A stretch of DNA of 64,000 bases from Macrobrachium rosenbergii (GCF_040412425.1 NC_089756.1:10498726-10562725), one strand, 5' to 3'; positions 50,830-64,000 are shown, counted from the stretch's first letter. Made by a program: numbers and translations. The notes: generated by a model from the letters alone, not told the origin.

Positions 50830-50891
<62 letters not shown>
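50668..50891. repeat. Two (ATT)n tracts
   Basis: 50668-50740 and 50831-50891. After the second tract, TTTCTAGGAAGAGAATAAAAAACGG recurs near 51015 as TTTCTAGGAGGTGAATAAAA (a ~125-bp duplication with CATCAGGTATCAGCGATATTT / CATCATAAATTATCAATATTT). Confidence 0.85.
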
Positions 50892-50892
<1 letters not shown>

Positions 50893-51079
50893 TCTAGGAA
50901 GAGAATAAAAAACGGTAATAAATTTCATTAGTGGAACATCAGGTATCAGCGATATTTTTTTCTTAAGAAATTAATAACAAAAAGTTAATGACATAGTTTA
51001 CTCTACACTTTCTTTCTAGGAGGTGAATAAAAAACGTTAGTATCATTAATTTTGTAAAGCATCATAAATTATCAATATT

Positions 51080-52073
51080 TTTAGAAGAAAGGTAACAAAA
51101 AAGTCAATAAAAATCGTTGATCGTACACAACTGTATTAACAATGAAATCCGCCGTAAACCGAGGTACAAATAAACGTGTAAAACAAATGAACTCAGACCA
51201 GATGAACGACAACATCAAACCTCCTAAAAACATCTTTGTTTTTTTTTTTTCCTCATTTCCCAACTTCCCATTATCACCAGGGAGCCTTACAGCCGCCTCA
51301 CCACATTCATCACATACAAATAAGAACCTCTGTCCTCCAGTTTTTTTTTTTTTTTTCCCCCTTCTCGCACTCTCTCCACAAGTGAATGGGACACTAACGC
51401 ACAAATTCATTATTTTTATTATTATTATTATTTTGTTTGTTTGTTTTTCATTATATCATTATATCATCGTAGCATAGAAAAAAGCTTCATATGCAGAGGG
51501 AGTCGGAGCGCTTCTTCACTGGCAGAAGAAAAACAAATGCCATTGGCATAAAATCGTTTGAGCAGTCTTTTTGGAAAAGACCCGAAATGGGTGGTATTGT
51601 GGGGCCAGAACGGCATTCGTGAACCCTTGACCGGATGGTCGACTTTCGTGTGGTAAGATATATAGGATTCCGACTCTATCGCTTGGTGTCGCCTAGGTTC
51701 TTATTTTTTTTCGTTTCTCTCGTCTCACACCTATGTATTTAGGGTGTAGCTTTCTTGACAAATGATGATGTTACACTGATACCGATGCTATTTGACTAGA
51801 TATAAAAAAAGGGAAGAAAAAAGTGGGGGTGAGAGAAAATAGTGTGATGTGTTTATCTACTTTGCCTACTGTTAACGAACCGCCTAAAGAAGTGAGGGAC
51901 TTTTTTTTTGCAGTATTATAAGTATATTCGTCCGATTTTTTTGATCTTCTTTGCCATCTCGATTCTTAGAGTACGAAGGTTTTGGCGTTTGTCTCGACAC
52001 TTGTTACGCGATGATATTGTTGGCTTCCCGTTCTGAGTGTGGTCCGGTGTAGCGGCGGCTGAGGAATAGAGTG
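51080..52073. other. Non-coding stretch, nothing recognised
   Basis: Poly-T runs at 51240-51250 and 51341-51356; open frames on both strands are unsupported. Confidence 0.45.
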
Positions 52074-52317
<244 letters not shown>

Positions 52318-52504
52318 TTTCGACCCCTTTCTCTCTCCTGCTCTATATTTCGTTTCACGAGTGAGCGACTCCGTATTGCTGGGAGATTTGGGGAGTGATG
52401 AATGCCCCGGGCTAAACTCCGGTGACAGAGACAGACGCCAGGCATTGTGGTCGGGGCATCACCGGCATCATCATCTGTTTGGGATACAAGAATGCCAACA
52501 CGTC

Positions 52505-52517
52505 TGAGATAAAGCGA

Positions 52518-52557
<40 letters not shown>

Positions 52558-52569
52558 TGAGATAAAGTC

Positions 52570-52627
<58 letters not shown>

Positions 52628-52642
52628 GAATGAGATAAAGCC

Positions 52643-52705
<63 letters not shown>
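52505..52705. repeat. (GA)n-linked tandem islands
   Basis: GA tracts at about 52518-52553, 52573-52625 and 52647-52702 separated by GGAATGAGATAAAGTCAGAA and GGAATGAGATAAAGCCAGAA; a GAGATAAAGCGAGAG copy precedes the first. Confidence 0.95.
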
Positions 52706-53661
52706 AATAAAAGAGAAGTGAAATACGATACCAGAGGGGACAAGACTGTTGATGATTATTCACTGAAGTGTAAATTGACAGGCAGAAGTGCTTTTTTGGG
52801 GGAAGGAAACCTAAAAGCAAGAGAAATGGGAGCGAAATTGGGTTCACTCGGGGAACTCCCGTCGAGAAATGGTTGGAACTCAAGATAAGATATTGTGGAA
52901 ACCATCGTAAGAGATGACACGAAGCTCTAAGATAAACAGAAGGACTTCCGTGAGAAATGGAGATCTTCATAAGAATTGGTAGGAACGTTTAGAACTGGAG
53001 TAACAAGTAATGTTTAGAACATCTGCAAGACATATCAGGAACCTGCTTTCGAAATGGCAGGGAAACTCCAAGCAAAAAGAGCGGTAGTTGAGCTGCAATG
53101 GGACGACATTTTTCATTCATTTCTGGAGTGTGCTTCCATAGACCCTATTCTTATTTCGCCAGTTTGGATGCGAGGGTCAGGTCACGCGTTTGACAGAGAA
53201 AAAAAAGAAATGAACAAAATCGCTCGACCCGTTACGAGCCAATAAAAGAATGCCCCACTCTTCCTTTGAGTGCCATCTTTTATTGAGTGCTATCTTTTAT
53301 CTCTTGTGGGTACTGAGCGATAATGGAGTTTTTTCTTTTTCTTTTTCTTTAAGCGACCACGTCATGAAAAATGATCTTTGATATGGGGAGGGTGGGGGGG
53401 TGGGGGCAAGGGGGAGCAGAGGGATGCTGGAGTTAACAAGGGGAACCTGATGAAGCATAGGGTTGGTCAATGGGCCAATTTGTCTCTTTACACCCAATCA
53501 AGCCCTTAGTGTCCCTGGTCCCTGCGTTCAGGGACTCCATTTGGTCCCAAGGATAATGGAAGAGGAGATGGTCGCCTACTGGGACAACACTTTCAGCCTA
53601 AAATGGTCATTGTGGCTTGTTTCCCTCAGGAGGAAAGCCGAGTCCTTGACTTGTACCTCGT

Positions 53662-53666
<5 letters not shown>
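52706..53666. other. Non-coding stretch, nothing recognised
   Basis: A G-rich run at 53385-53413 (GGGGAGGGTGGGGGGGTGGG then GGCAAGGGGG) is a potential G-quadruplex. Confidence 0.5.
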
Positions 53667-53747
<81 letters not shown>

Positions 53748-53910
53748 GAATTTTCACCTTTTGGAAGGTGATACAGGATAAAAAGAGCAATAATAACTAA
53801 GATGGTCATTTTGCTTGAGTTTTGTCATTTTGGAAGGTGGTGAAGGATAGAAATAGTAATTGCAGCTGTGATGATAATTTTGCTTGAGATTTGTCACTTA
53901 GAGATCAGGA
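53667..53910. repeat. (AAT)n and a two-copy repeat
   Basis: AAT 53667-53745. TTTTGGAAGGTGATACAGGA and TTTTGGAAGGTGGTGAAGGA start two copies ~70 bp apart, both with ATTTTGCTTGAG.TTTGTCA. Confidence 0.9.
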
Positions 53911-54194
53911 ATAATTTTCAAGAGAGACCTGCATTTTGCAGTGATTTTACTCTACAAATAAATATCAAATTTCTTGCATCATTCATGTCCTTTCGCCAGT
54001 ATAGTTACAGGACGAATTGAATAGAAGGCTTCCAATCAACTGACCCTCTGGATATGTGACGCCAGTAGTAAGTCAGTGAATAAATCTCTTTTGATAAGTC
54101 GTATTCTGTTCAAGGAAAGAAAAAGACGAACAAGCTGTAAACTTTGATAAAATTAGCTTAATATGTAATTTAATTATCTGTTCATTTATTTTCT

Positions 54195-54330
54195 ACTCAA
54201 GCTTGAAGTCAGTAGCAGCGTCTAATGGAATAAACGGGAAAAATACACATTAATTTAATGATTTCACTCAAGTTTAAAGTTTAGTGTAGAACATCATCTA
54301 ATGGAATAAACGTGAAATAAACAAGAAAAA
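54195..54330. repeat. Two-copy repeat, period ~74 bp
   Basis: ACTCAAGCTTGAAGTCAGTA and ACTCAAGTTTAAAGTTTAGT, each followed by TCTAATGGAATAAACG.GAAA. Confidence 0.8.
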
Positions 54331-54524
54331 CCACCTGTCGTGAAAACGCCCAGCACGGGGTTCATTTATTTATACCGAACCCCAACTTGAGTCAACAATA
54401 CCCAGTCCTGGAACCCATTCTCCTGTAGTTGCGGTCTTGTTCTACCAAACTTTTAGCAAGCTATCAGGAATGCACAGTATACCAAAGGCACCACCGGGGT
54501 TCCCCGGTGTGCCCCAGGCCAGGC

Positions 54525-55040
<516 letters not shown>

Positions 55041-55324
55041 CATCCTGAATTAACCCGAACTGGATGTTTCTTCTTTTGTCACTACTGCGCCTGAAGAGTC
55101 GTTTTAAAGGAGGGACTTCGTTAATCATGTATTGCCCGACAGTGTCGTGGGGAAGAAGAAGAGTGTATTGCTTTAGCTGCCAGAGAGGAACATGCTTTAT
55201 TCAGTATTCATGCGCGCATGCGCAGCTGTTGGGGTTTGGTATTTTGTTTCTTGTTATACAACCCACTTGAATTGACGTCGGGAGGGTTGATGTCATGAGA
55301 CTAGTGTTTTTTTGTTTTTAATCT

Positions 55325-55382
55325 CCCATTCGACAGAATTTTAATTAGACGGTCCCATTCGACAGAATTTTAATTAGACGGT
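55325..55382. repeat. Perfect 29-bp tandem duplication
   Basis: CCCATTCGACAGAATTTTAA + TTAGACGGT occurs twice with no mismatch. Confidence 0.95.
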
Positions 55383-55875
55383 AATTGTCCTGAGCAGGAA
55401 AACAAATTCGTTTCCTTCGTATTTATGGAATATTGAATGAAATTTTGTAGCCAGTTCTATGTCATTCTCTTTCGTGATAATTCATCTTGATGAGAGAAGG
55501 AATTTGACCTGCTCAGTGCTTACCTGTAAGTGCTTCCTTTGAGTGTGCTCACTGTAGTTTACCAGTGCGTGATCCCCAACCCAGTTGACCTTTTTGTTTT
55601 TTATCCGGGACACCTTTTTATCAGCTACATTCGTTAAGCTTTCAAATTTATACCCGGAGATCCAGCCTCTGAGTCATTTTCATCATTCGTCGATTTATTT
55701 TCAGTTCAAATTCTGAGTGACTAGTATTTAGCACTGCGTTGCAGTCTGCGAGCGGAAGACACGGACAAAGAATCATCAAAACTCTCATCTACAAAATACT
55801 CGGAAGAAGGAGAAAAAAAAAACTCTTCTTGGAAATTTAACGGCAAAAGGGGAGAATAACACTTTGCGGTTAATA
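55383..55875. other. Non-coding stretch, nothing recognised
   Basis: Mixed composition with no repeat or coding signal seen. Confidence 0.45.
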
Positions 55876-56035
55876 TTATTATTGTCCAGAAGATGAACCC
55901 TGTTCATATGGAACAATCCCACAGAGGCCACTGACTTGAAATTCAAGCTTCCAAACAATATGGTATTCATTAGAAAGAGAGATCAGTTATTAGAGAAACA
56001 GATAAATTAACAAGTTAATGAATAAATGTCATATT
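55876..56035 (-). mobile_element. Retroposon 3' end, copy D, with almost no tail
   Basis: TCCAGAAGATGAACCCTGTT, CATATGGAACAATCC, ACTTGAAATTCAAGCTTCCA and AACAATATGGTATTCATTAG match copies A-C. Only about three ATT units precede it. The GTAACAGAAGGCTAATGGGAAA segment of the other copies is missing between TTAGAAAGA and GAGATCAGTTATTA, so it is internally deleted. Confidence 0.75.
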
Positions 56036-56519
56036 GTTTCTCATACATGGAGAGACGTCTCTCGAAATCAGGATACAGAAGGTTTTCTAACACCCGAAGA
56101 AAAAGATTCCTACAAAATTTAAGGAATGCGACCATCGTGGTCGAGCGCAGTTGACACAGACCGGTTGGCCGGGGGGCGGGGGCGATAACTTAGGGAGATC
56201 CAGTAATTGGCACATTATTTCCCAACCACAAAATTGAACAATGTTTCATTACTGGCGTTAAATCCTCTTCCTTTCCCCGCTCATTATCTCCTTGCTTCAT
56301 TGTGCAGTGTCATCACTCAGTGCTTGCTTATTGCATCGTTAGATATGTATAGAAAACCACACAGTAAAAATCCTCATGAGCTGGGAGTGGTCGTCAAGGA
56401 AATTTTTCATTATTTTGAAGTCCTAGCGTATTTGTATGAGTTTTTCTCAGATGCAGGTTTCATCACAGAAACAATAATATTAATTGGGAGAAAAACTCTC
56501 TATCACGAGAGTTCATAAA

Positions 56520-56700
56520 TATTCTAAAGTGTCCACAATATTATAATTGTTAAAGGCTCGTGTAAAATTTATAAAAGCTTTCGAACCCTCCTCTGGGTTC
56601 ATCTTAGTGACTGAAGATGAACCCAGAGAAGGGTTCGAAAGCTTTTTATTAATTTTACACGAGCCTTTAATAATTATTTTATTGTGGACCCTTTAGAATA
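56520..56700. mobile_element. Foldback MITE, ~180 bp
   Basis: Inverted arms run from the outer TATTCTAAAG/CTTTAGAATA through TTAAAGGCTCGTGTAAAATT (56550) and ACCCTCCTCTGGGTTCATCT (56585) to an 8-base loop at 56606-56613; the right arm complements to 56700. The arms match closely, with a few substitutions and small indels. No open frame. The flanks have a TA/AAT that could be a target duplication, but AT-rich context makes this uncertain. Confidence 0.85.
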
Positions 56701-56804
56701 ATAATATTAATGAAAATATGAAGTGCCAATTTTGTTGTTTTTGGAAATATAGTTCTCTTTCACACTTTTGTTCATCGGCCCTTGAGGTAATGATGCTCTC
56801 CCAA

Positions 56805-56810
<6 letters not shown>

Positions 56811-56898
<88 letters not shown>

Positions 56899-56924
56899 CA
56901 GTAATAGTAGTAGCAGTAGTAGTA
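56811..56924. repeat. (ATT)n passing into (AGT)n
   Basis: ATT to about 56862, then AGTAGT units with interruptions to 56924: a sharp change of repeat unit within one tract. Confidence 0.95.
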
Positions 56925-56929
56925 GGGGA

Positions 56930-57030
56930 AGCATTCCTTCAGTGTCCTTCTGGATCAAGAGCAGGACCTCCAGAGGGAATCCTTCCTTCAGTGGCCCTTT
57001 GGATCATGAACAGGACCTCCAGATTTCGAG
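56930..57030. repeat. Two-copy repeat, period ~54 bp
   Basis: TTCCTTCAGTGTCCTTCTGG and TTCCTTCAGTGGCCCTTTGG, each followed by ATCA.GA.CAGGACCTCCAGA. Confidence 0.85.
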
Positions 57031-58135
<1,105 letters not shown>

Positions 58136-58439
58136 GAGATAGGACTTAAATCTACTTATGCATCACTTTATTTATTAATGTAGCAGTTGTTGTTGTTGTT
58201 AATACTATTGCGAGTATTTCTTTTAAGGCATTACATTTCGTCTTTTTCACATCGTCGAACAGGCTGTTTATAATGGGCAAGTGGCCTTTAGCAAAGAAGA
58301 AAGGTGATTAGTGTTTATTCGACCCACTGTTGGTATTTGTCTGAGTGAAATATAGGCCTAACAAGAGGCCGGGGCCTCCTCTTTATTGCTTTTCTGACGG
58401 TAATCATCTTCCTTTGAACGCTCTGAAAAGGAAGTGTGC

Positions 58440-58930
58440 TCTCTCTCTTTTATTCCACTTTCTGTTCCCTTTTCTAGGCCAAAAAAAAAAAAGGAAAATG
58501 GTTATTATATTCTTGTTCCTTTACTAGATAAAAAAAAAGGAGAACGATCGTATAATCTATTTCTTTACTAGAAAAAAATGAAAGATTTTATAGTCTCGTT
58601 TTTTTGCCAGACAAAAAAGAAAAATGTTAATTACAATTGTATTGTTTTCTGTAAGCACAAAGAAGCAAAAGAGGTTTTATAATCTGGTTTTTCTCGATAG
58701 AAAGGAAGTTTGATAATCTTAAATGAAAAGAAGGTTTTATTATCTGTTCATTTATTAGATAGAAATTAATCGGATTTATGATCTATCTATTTCTTTATCT
58801 TATTAAAACGACAGAGTTTTACGCCATGATATGTTCCCTTAACAGATGAAAATAGAAAGGGTTTTTATTCGTTCTTTTACTAGATAAAAGGAAAAGGGTT
58901 TATAATTCAATTATAATTTCAAATAGTCAT
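58440..58930. repeat. Degenerate ~45-50-bp minisatellite (CTTTACTAGATAAAAAAAAGG)
   Basis: Recurring TTCTTTACTAGA.AAAAA, GTTTTATAATCT and GAAAAGGGTTTATAAT words over about ten diverged units. Confidence 0.75.
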
Positions 58931-59869
58931 ATCTTTAATCTACAGTATATTTCTTGTCAAAATAAATGGACAAAAATGAACAAATTATGAAGGAATTATG
59001 TTTTGTTATTTTGATTTATGTTTTTGTAGTAGGTAAATAGATAATTTTAATGTGTAAATTTGCATATTTATTTTACATATTTTTTTTTATCACACTAAAG
59101 ACTTTTGATTTTATATTTTAGTTCCCAAACTTTCTTTTATTGTAGTATACCACGTAGCTTGTTTTCTCATTTTTCCCTTTCAGTTACGTACTAGATTTAA
59201 AATGTTTTAAATCCGAATTTTTAGATTGCATGCCCAAAGCGAGAAACGTTCAAATCTGTCGAAACTGTAGGAGAGAACAACTCTCAAAATCTACGGAGGA
59301 AAACTTCGATTTATCGGGGCAGTTGTATGGCTGATAATCAGGGACGAAGTTTTTATCGGCTTTTGTTAAGTCGTCAGAGTATTTCTTTTTTTTTTATATC
59401 AGCCCAAAAAACCGAAGATTTTCTGTCTTCTTTATAGGGAAGGCTCATTTTAGGGTTTCTATAAAGATTAGTATTAGTTTCATATTTGTTTCACATTACT
59501 TTTTGGTTCCATTTTACATTTTCACTTTTTCACTCACGGGAGCTTAGATTATGATTTCAAAACCGGTGGATGGAAACCTCAAACGGGGTTTGTTGGGGGA
59601 GGGTGGGGGCTGTTCTTCAGGTGTGGTGGGTCTCCCCCCTGGGCGGGACAGGGTGATGAGAGGCGTGGGGGACTAGACTTTGCTATAACCATGGCTGCGG
59701 GCATCGTCATTGTGTGTGAAAACGTAAACAGTGATGAGGTTATTTGGGATTCTAAAAGGATCTCCCCCTAGCAAAGACCTCTTCCGCCGCGGCTCAAATG
59801 AATGTTGCATTCCTCCGTTTTGTTTACTCCGGGAAAAAGGCCTCTTTTCAAGCTGAAGACGGGGCGGCG

Positions 59870-59873
<4 letters not shown>
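58931..59873. other. Non-coding stretch, nothing recognised
   Basis: AT-rich to 59570, then GC-rich with a G-run GGGGGAGGGTGGGGGC at about 59594-59609. No supported exon. Confidence 0.45.
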
Positions 59874-59939
<66 letters not shown>

Positions 59940-60211
59940 TCATCCTGAAAAAAAAGAGGTTTTTCTTCTCTCTCTTTCTTTCTTTCCGAGTACAAATATT
60001 AATCATTTTTCTAAAGTTGAAAACGGTATTTCTCTCTCTCTCTCTCACTCTCTCCCTCTCTCTCTCTCTCTCTTACACACACACACACGCTAAAAAAGGT
60101 TGTACCTCTCATGTAGTGAATAAAAATATTAATTTCTCTCTCGCTGGAAACAGACTTCTCATCTCTCTGTCTCACTCTTTCTTGTTCATTTCTTTCGTAA
60201 TTAAGAAGATA

Positions 60212-60307
<96 letters not shown>

Positions 60308-60424
60308 AAAAAAGATTGTACCTCTCATGTAGTGAATAAAAATATCAATTTCTCTCTCGCTGGAAACAGACTTCTCATCTATCTGTCTCCCTCTTTCTTG
60401 TTCATTTCTTTCGTAATTAAGAAG

Positions 60425-60474
<50 letters not shown>

Positions 60475-60481
60475 ATCTCTC

Positions 60482-60541
<60 letters not shown>
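59874..60541. repeat. (CT)n/(CA)n-linked tandem duplication, period 216 bp
   Basis: GCTAAAAAAGGTTGTACCTC (60089) and GCTAAAAAAGATTGTACCTC (60305) start copies that both run through ATGTAGTGAATAAAAATATY, CTCTCGCTGGAAACAGACTT and TTCGTAATTAAGAAGATATT before (CT)n. Each copy is preceded by (CA)n and a CT tract. CT at 59874-59936, 60215-60270 and 60430-60541. Confidence 0.95.
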
Positions 60542-60547
<6 letters not shown>

Positions 60548-61086
60548 CGTGTAATGTTAAAATAAATAATTTTGCTTATTTAGTTGAGATTTACTAAAGC
60601 TTCACGGAGACATCAAGGAAAATGTTGATGCTTCTTTATTCAATGTTAATTTCTATGTATACTCGAAGCCCTTTGTTATTACTTCAGAGGTTCCTTCGCC
60701 AAACCCTATTTATGTTACTTTTGTTACTTTAGTAATATCGGTACTCTAATGGTGTTACTCTAGGACTGTTACAACCTATGAAAGTCCACTTACAATATTC
60801 TGGTAATGTCTTCAACGTGTTCATTTTAGCTGTAGCAGCGCTCTCAACCCAATCCATTTAACGTAGCAGACCTTTAACCAGACTCAATTAACGTTGCTTG
60901 AATAAAACTTAAACCGGATCCGGTTCATGTTATTTTATGTATGTGATTATTATTAAAAAATTCCACCATTAATTAAAACCCAAGGGAAGGAAAAAAAGAG
61001 TATTTCAGTGGTATCATTATGGCCTACTTTATAGAGGATATGATGTGGTTGGCTTTAAAAATGAATTAAAGGGAAACTGCAGTTCA

Positions 61087-61089
<3 letters not shown>
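60542..61089. other. Non-coding stretch, nothing recognised
   Basis: Loose repetition of TTTAACC and TTGTTACTTTAG words near 60690-60930; no coding signal. Confidence 0.45.

Positions 61090-61160
<71 letters not shown>
61090..61160. repeat. (CT)n tract
   Basis: About 70 bp of pure CT, followed by a G-rich stretch (61176-61226) with several GGG runs on +. Confidence 0.95.
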
Positions 61161-61163
<3 letters not shown>

Positions 61164-61598
61164 TTTATTTTTGTTGGGGTGAGGAGTTGGGTGGAGTGGG
61201 GGTGGAAAAGGGGGGTGGGTTTGGGTGCGTAGTCTGATGAAAATGACATAGGAGCCCTAAAGAAGAACTGTTTAATCTTGAATTCATCAAGGTTCCCTTC
61301 TGTTAAAATGCCAGTGTGTCAAGTGGAGAAAAAAAAAAGCAGAAGGAAGAGGAAAAGGGAGACTGTGTGAGGATGGGGGGGGTCGAAGGGGACGAGGAGG
61401 AGGAGGCGAGGGGTGGGGATTTGATTGGAAATGGTGCGGTGGGCGGGTGATGGGTTTGGGCGTGTGTGGCGCGAGTAATTTTAGCGCGTACACCTGTCAA
61501 AGATGATATTTTCGTTTGCGGCGAAAATAGCATAAAGTTAGGTGGGCCCCTCCGGCTGGCGATGGGATCTACCGGAGACGTATGGCCTTCGTCTGCTG

Positions 61599-61604
<6 letters not shown>

Positions 61605-61643
<39 letters not shown>
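61605..61643. repeat. (CT)n tract
   Basis: About 38 bp of CT. Surrounding 61230-61604 and 61644-62286 hold only a (TGCA)n/(TATG)n patch at 61900-61940. Confidence 0.9.
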
Positions 61644-61647
<4 letters not shown>

Positions 61648-62286
61648 GGGTGGAGGACGGTGATCTCCGGGGGTAACTGTTGAATTCTAAATGCTGCTGC
61701 CTCCTTGTCATTCAGCATTTTCATAGGCTCCGAGCGTGTAACGTATGGCATATTAAAACGGGTTCCCGTAGAAGTATTAGTCCGCCGCTCGAATATTGAT
61801 TCATAAGCGATTATGTAATATATTTTTCTCGTCGAATTTCCTCGATTTCGACGAGGAGGCTACTGTGTGCCAGGACTTTGTTACCGGGGTTGCGAATATG
61901 TATGTATGTATGCATGCATGCATGCATGCATATGTGTATGTGTGTATTTGTATTTAAACACTATTCTTTTGTATATGTTCCGGGAATTGGAAGAAGCAAA
62001 ACACTGCACAGATCTAGCTTAGCTCCACACACAGTTCAGCTTAATATAAATCTGATAGTATCTCTTTTGTAAACGCTCTAAGCAATCATGACGAGGATAT
62101 AATCTCAAGGCCACAAAGGCTAGGAAATAGAGTGGGAGCAATTACTAGAATTGGGGTTGAAAGACCAAGGAGGAGATCAGCTGATGCTTGGTCATGCCAT
62201 GCTAGAACTGGTGGTCATTGTATTTGATGGTCTTCTGTCATGGAAATTGGTAAGCCGGCGAGCGTCTTACTCTCAAGGCCACTATT

Positions 62287-62349
62287 AGAAGAAGAAGAAG
62301 AAGAAGAAGAAGAAGAAGAAGAAGAAGAAGAAGAAGAAGACGAAGAAGA
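62287..62349. repeat. (GAA)n tract
   Basis: About 20 units with one GAC. It is preceded at 62108 and 62273 by the repeated word TCTCAAGGCCAC. Confidence 0.95.
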
Positions 62350-63096
62350 GTTCAGTCATATGCTGTGACGAGCAGGGACGAATTGTCAAGTTGTGTCACG
62401 GCGTGTCTGGGTAAATAGCTTGGACTCTCAGAAATTGTTATTTATGAAAGACAGAATGATAGCAATGGCAGTTTTTGAAATTTAGTGGTAAATTTATAGG
62501 AAATAGTTGCTCATGATTTTGAAACTGCATTATGTAAAATTGCATTATGCAAGATTTAAAGATTTTGTCGTGAGTTTTAAAAGACTGAAGCTAATTTTAT
62601 CGTTGTTTGACGCAGAGAATGTTATAAAATAGACAACGTGGAATAAAAAAAAAACTACAAAGGCAATTGTACACAAATTTTTCTGATGCGCATAATTGAG
62701 AGAAACGCAGCAGATGTCAGGAAAATTATATTATTATTATTTTTATCATCATTATTAGATTGCAAAGTGAGCATCCTTCGGAAAGACCGACCATGTGTTC
62801 ACAAGCGTCAACATCATTCAAGTGCTAGAAAGACTGCTCCGCCGCACTTTTTACAAAAAAGGCAAATTCATCTTCGCATAGTGTTTACGTTGGGTCGGTA
62901 CCACTGATGCCCCGTCGAATCTCGCACAAGCAGTGAAAGCATTTCAGCCAGATACAGCCTCTTCCGACAGCGTTCACACTTCTTATATTTGGACGAAATC
63001 TGGACGATGTGTTATTAGGAATTTACTTAAAATGTTTGGTAGGGTTCTCAAATAGATGAAAATAGATGAAAAAGTTGAACTGATTAGAAGGTAAAA

Positions 63097-63100
<4 letters not shown>
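62350..63100. other. Non-coding stretch, nothing recognised
   Basis: AT-rich then mixed; a 73-codon open frame at 62686-62907 (+) is unsupported. Confidence 0.45.

Positions 63101-63164
<64 letters not shown>
63101..63164. repeat. (CT)n tract
   Basis: About 64 bp of pure CT. Confidence 0.95.
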
Positions 63165-63167
<3 letters not shown>

Positions 63168-63269
63168 CTTTTCTTCCAGTCTCTAGGTGAAGTCCATCAA
63201 TTTCCCCTTTCGATCCAAAGTCACTTGCAAATTCATCAAAAACTCGTTCTGAAGTCATTTCACGAGGTT

Positions 63270-63353
63270 GAAAAACGTACTTGATAAACGTACGTTTTCT
63301 CCCCTCATAAAAAAACGTTTTGCCTACTTGATAAAAGTAGGCGAAACGTTTTT
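63270..63353. repeat. Two adjacent hairpins with the same loop
   Basis: GAAAACGTAC-TTGATAAAC-GTACGTTTTC type stem (63270-63299) is followed by AAAACGTTTTGCCTACTT / AAGTAGGCGAAACGTTTT (63311-63353) around GATAA. Both loops read CTTGATAAA. Confidence 0.8.
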
Positions 63354-63657
63354 CCAAGAGCTGGAATTCTGTCGATGGAGGTTGAATGTAAACAGAGTTG
63401 ACCCGACTCGCTGGGGTTAATTAGAGGGAGAAATGCTGTGTGCCCAAGTGGGCGCGTTCGATTGTGACAAGCGCTCCCGAATCGAGTTGACAGATTAGAG
63501 GAATTGTTGACACAGGCGTTTTGGAATTTGTTTTTGGTCCTTTTTTAATGTACGTATTTATTTATATGTCAGAATTTTTTTTTTTGAATAGTTTATGACT
63601 AGTATATTTGAGTCAAGAGAAGTAGCTACTGTATATTATATAAGTTGTAATGATATC

Positions 63658-63660
<3 letters not shown>

Positions 63661-63734
<74 letters not shown>

Positions 63735-63762
63735 TATATATATATATATGTGTGTGTGTGTG
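63661..63762. repeat. (AT)n and (GT)n
   Basis: AT 63661-63725, TATG and (GT)n to 63762. The last 240 bases hold a short GA run at 63848-63863 and nothing else. Confidence 0.95.
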
Positions 63763-64000
63763 TTTGTAAAAGAACTGTCTTAAATTAAACAAAAAATGTT
63801 AACTGATCAAAAGCAAACGTAAGGAAATGCACTTAGTGAAATGAAAGGGAGAGAGAGAGAGATGCTAGCCACTTAGCAACTCAAAGAAAGCGATGTGGTC
63901 AAAGAGAAACGACTTGAGATAAAGTTTCAGTACATGGCAAAGGAAGAGAAGCGGTTATTATTAAGTTATTAGGTGGTTGCCGATGTTTCGTTCAAGGAAA

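Noticed and set aside
52314..52970. 218-codon open frame on the minus strand
   Set aside because: Dominated by poly-SL from (GA)n-linked tandem islands; flanks have no recognisable domain.
59798..60565. 255-codon open frame on +
   Set aside because: Translation of CT and CA tracts and of the 216-bp duplication; no family motif.

Overview
This is eukaryotic, non-coding-rich DNA. The combination of very long (CT/GA)n, (AT)n and (ATT/AAT)n microsatellites with several dispersed repeats that I associate with shrimps and other decapods points to a decapod crustacean. The species cannot be fixed from the sequence. There is no bacterial-style gene layout, no CRISPR array, and I found no tRNA or rRNA gene.

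Only one stretch looks like a real coding exon: 82 bp at 36438-36519 on the + strand. It is bounded by a good 3' splice site (pyrimidine tract + TTTGCAG) and a near-perfect 5' splice site (CAG|GTGAGT). It encodes the middle of an RNA-recognition motif ([13 protein letters not shown]... [13 protein letters not shown]) of the Musashi family, RRM1, closest by memory to the MSI2/Rbp6 type. The simplest reading is that most or all of the remaining sequence is intron of this one large gene, transcribed left to right. That is an inference, because no other exon is visible.

Layout. 0-6 kb: a degenerate minisatellite, then dense CT/GA tracts, including an inverted pair of islands near 1.2/1.6 kb and a four-copy island family at 3.7-5.1 kb. 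6-13 kb: ATT and CT/GA tracts and an (ATT)n-linked retroposon copy. 13.0-13.6 kb: an element with 42-bp inverted ends, possibly a Penelope-like remnant. 14-22 kb: giant (AT)n tracts, a two-subfamily GA-linked array at 19.6-20.2 kb, and AAT tracts. 22.9-23.6 kb: a 28-bp degenerate minisatellite. 24.7-25.5 kb: a structured dispersed repeat followed by a second retroposon copy. 26-34 kb: minisatellites (71 bp, 37 bp and others) and ATT/CTC tracts. 35-37.2 kb: a CT-linked array, the Musashi-type exon, and a roughly 39-bp minisatellite starting about 40 bp into the next intron. 40.0 kb, 42.7 kb and 56.5 kb: long palindromes, two of which look like foldback MITEs. 43.3-43.8 kb: a recent CT-linked tandem array. 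45-64 kb: more minisatellites, two further retroposon copies, AT/CT/GA tracts and a 216-bp duplication at 60 kb.

All apparent long open frames are translations of microsatellites (poly SL, RE, YI, NN, LL) or unsupported by any family I recognise. I therefore annotate no complete gene. Family identifications of repeats come from memory and could not be checked by a search; coordinates of repeat edges are accurate to a few bases at best.
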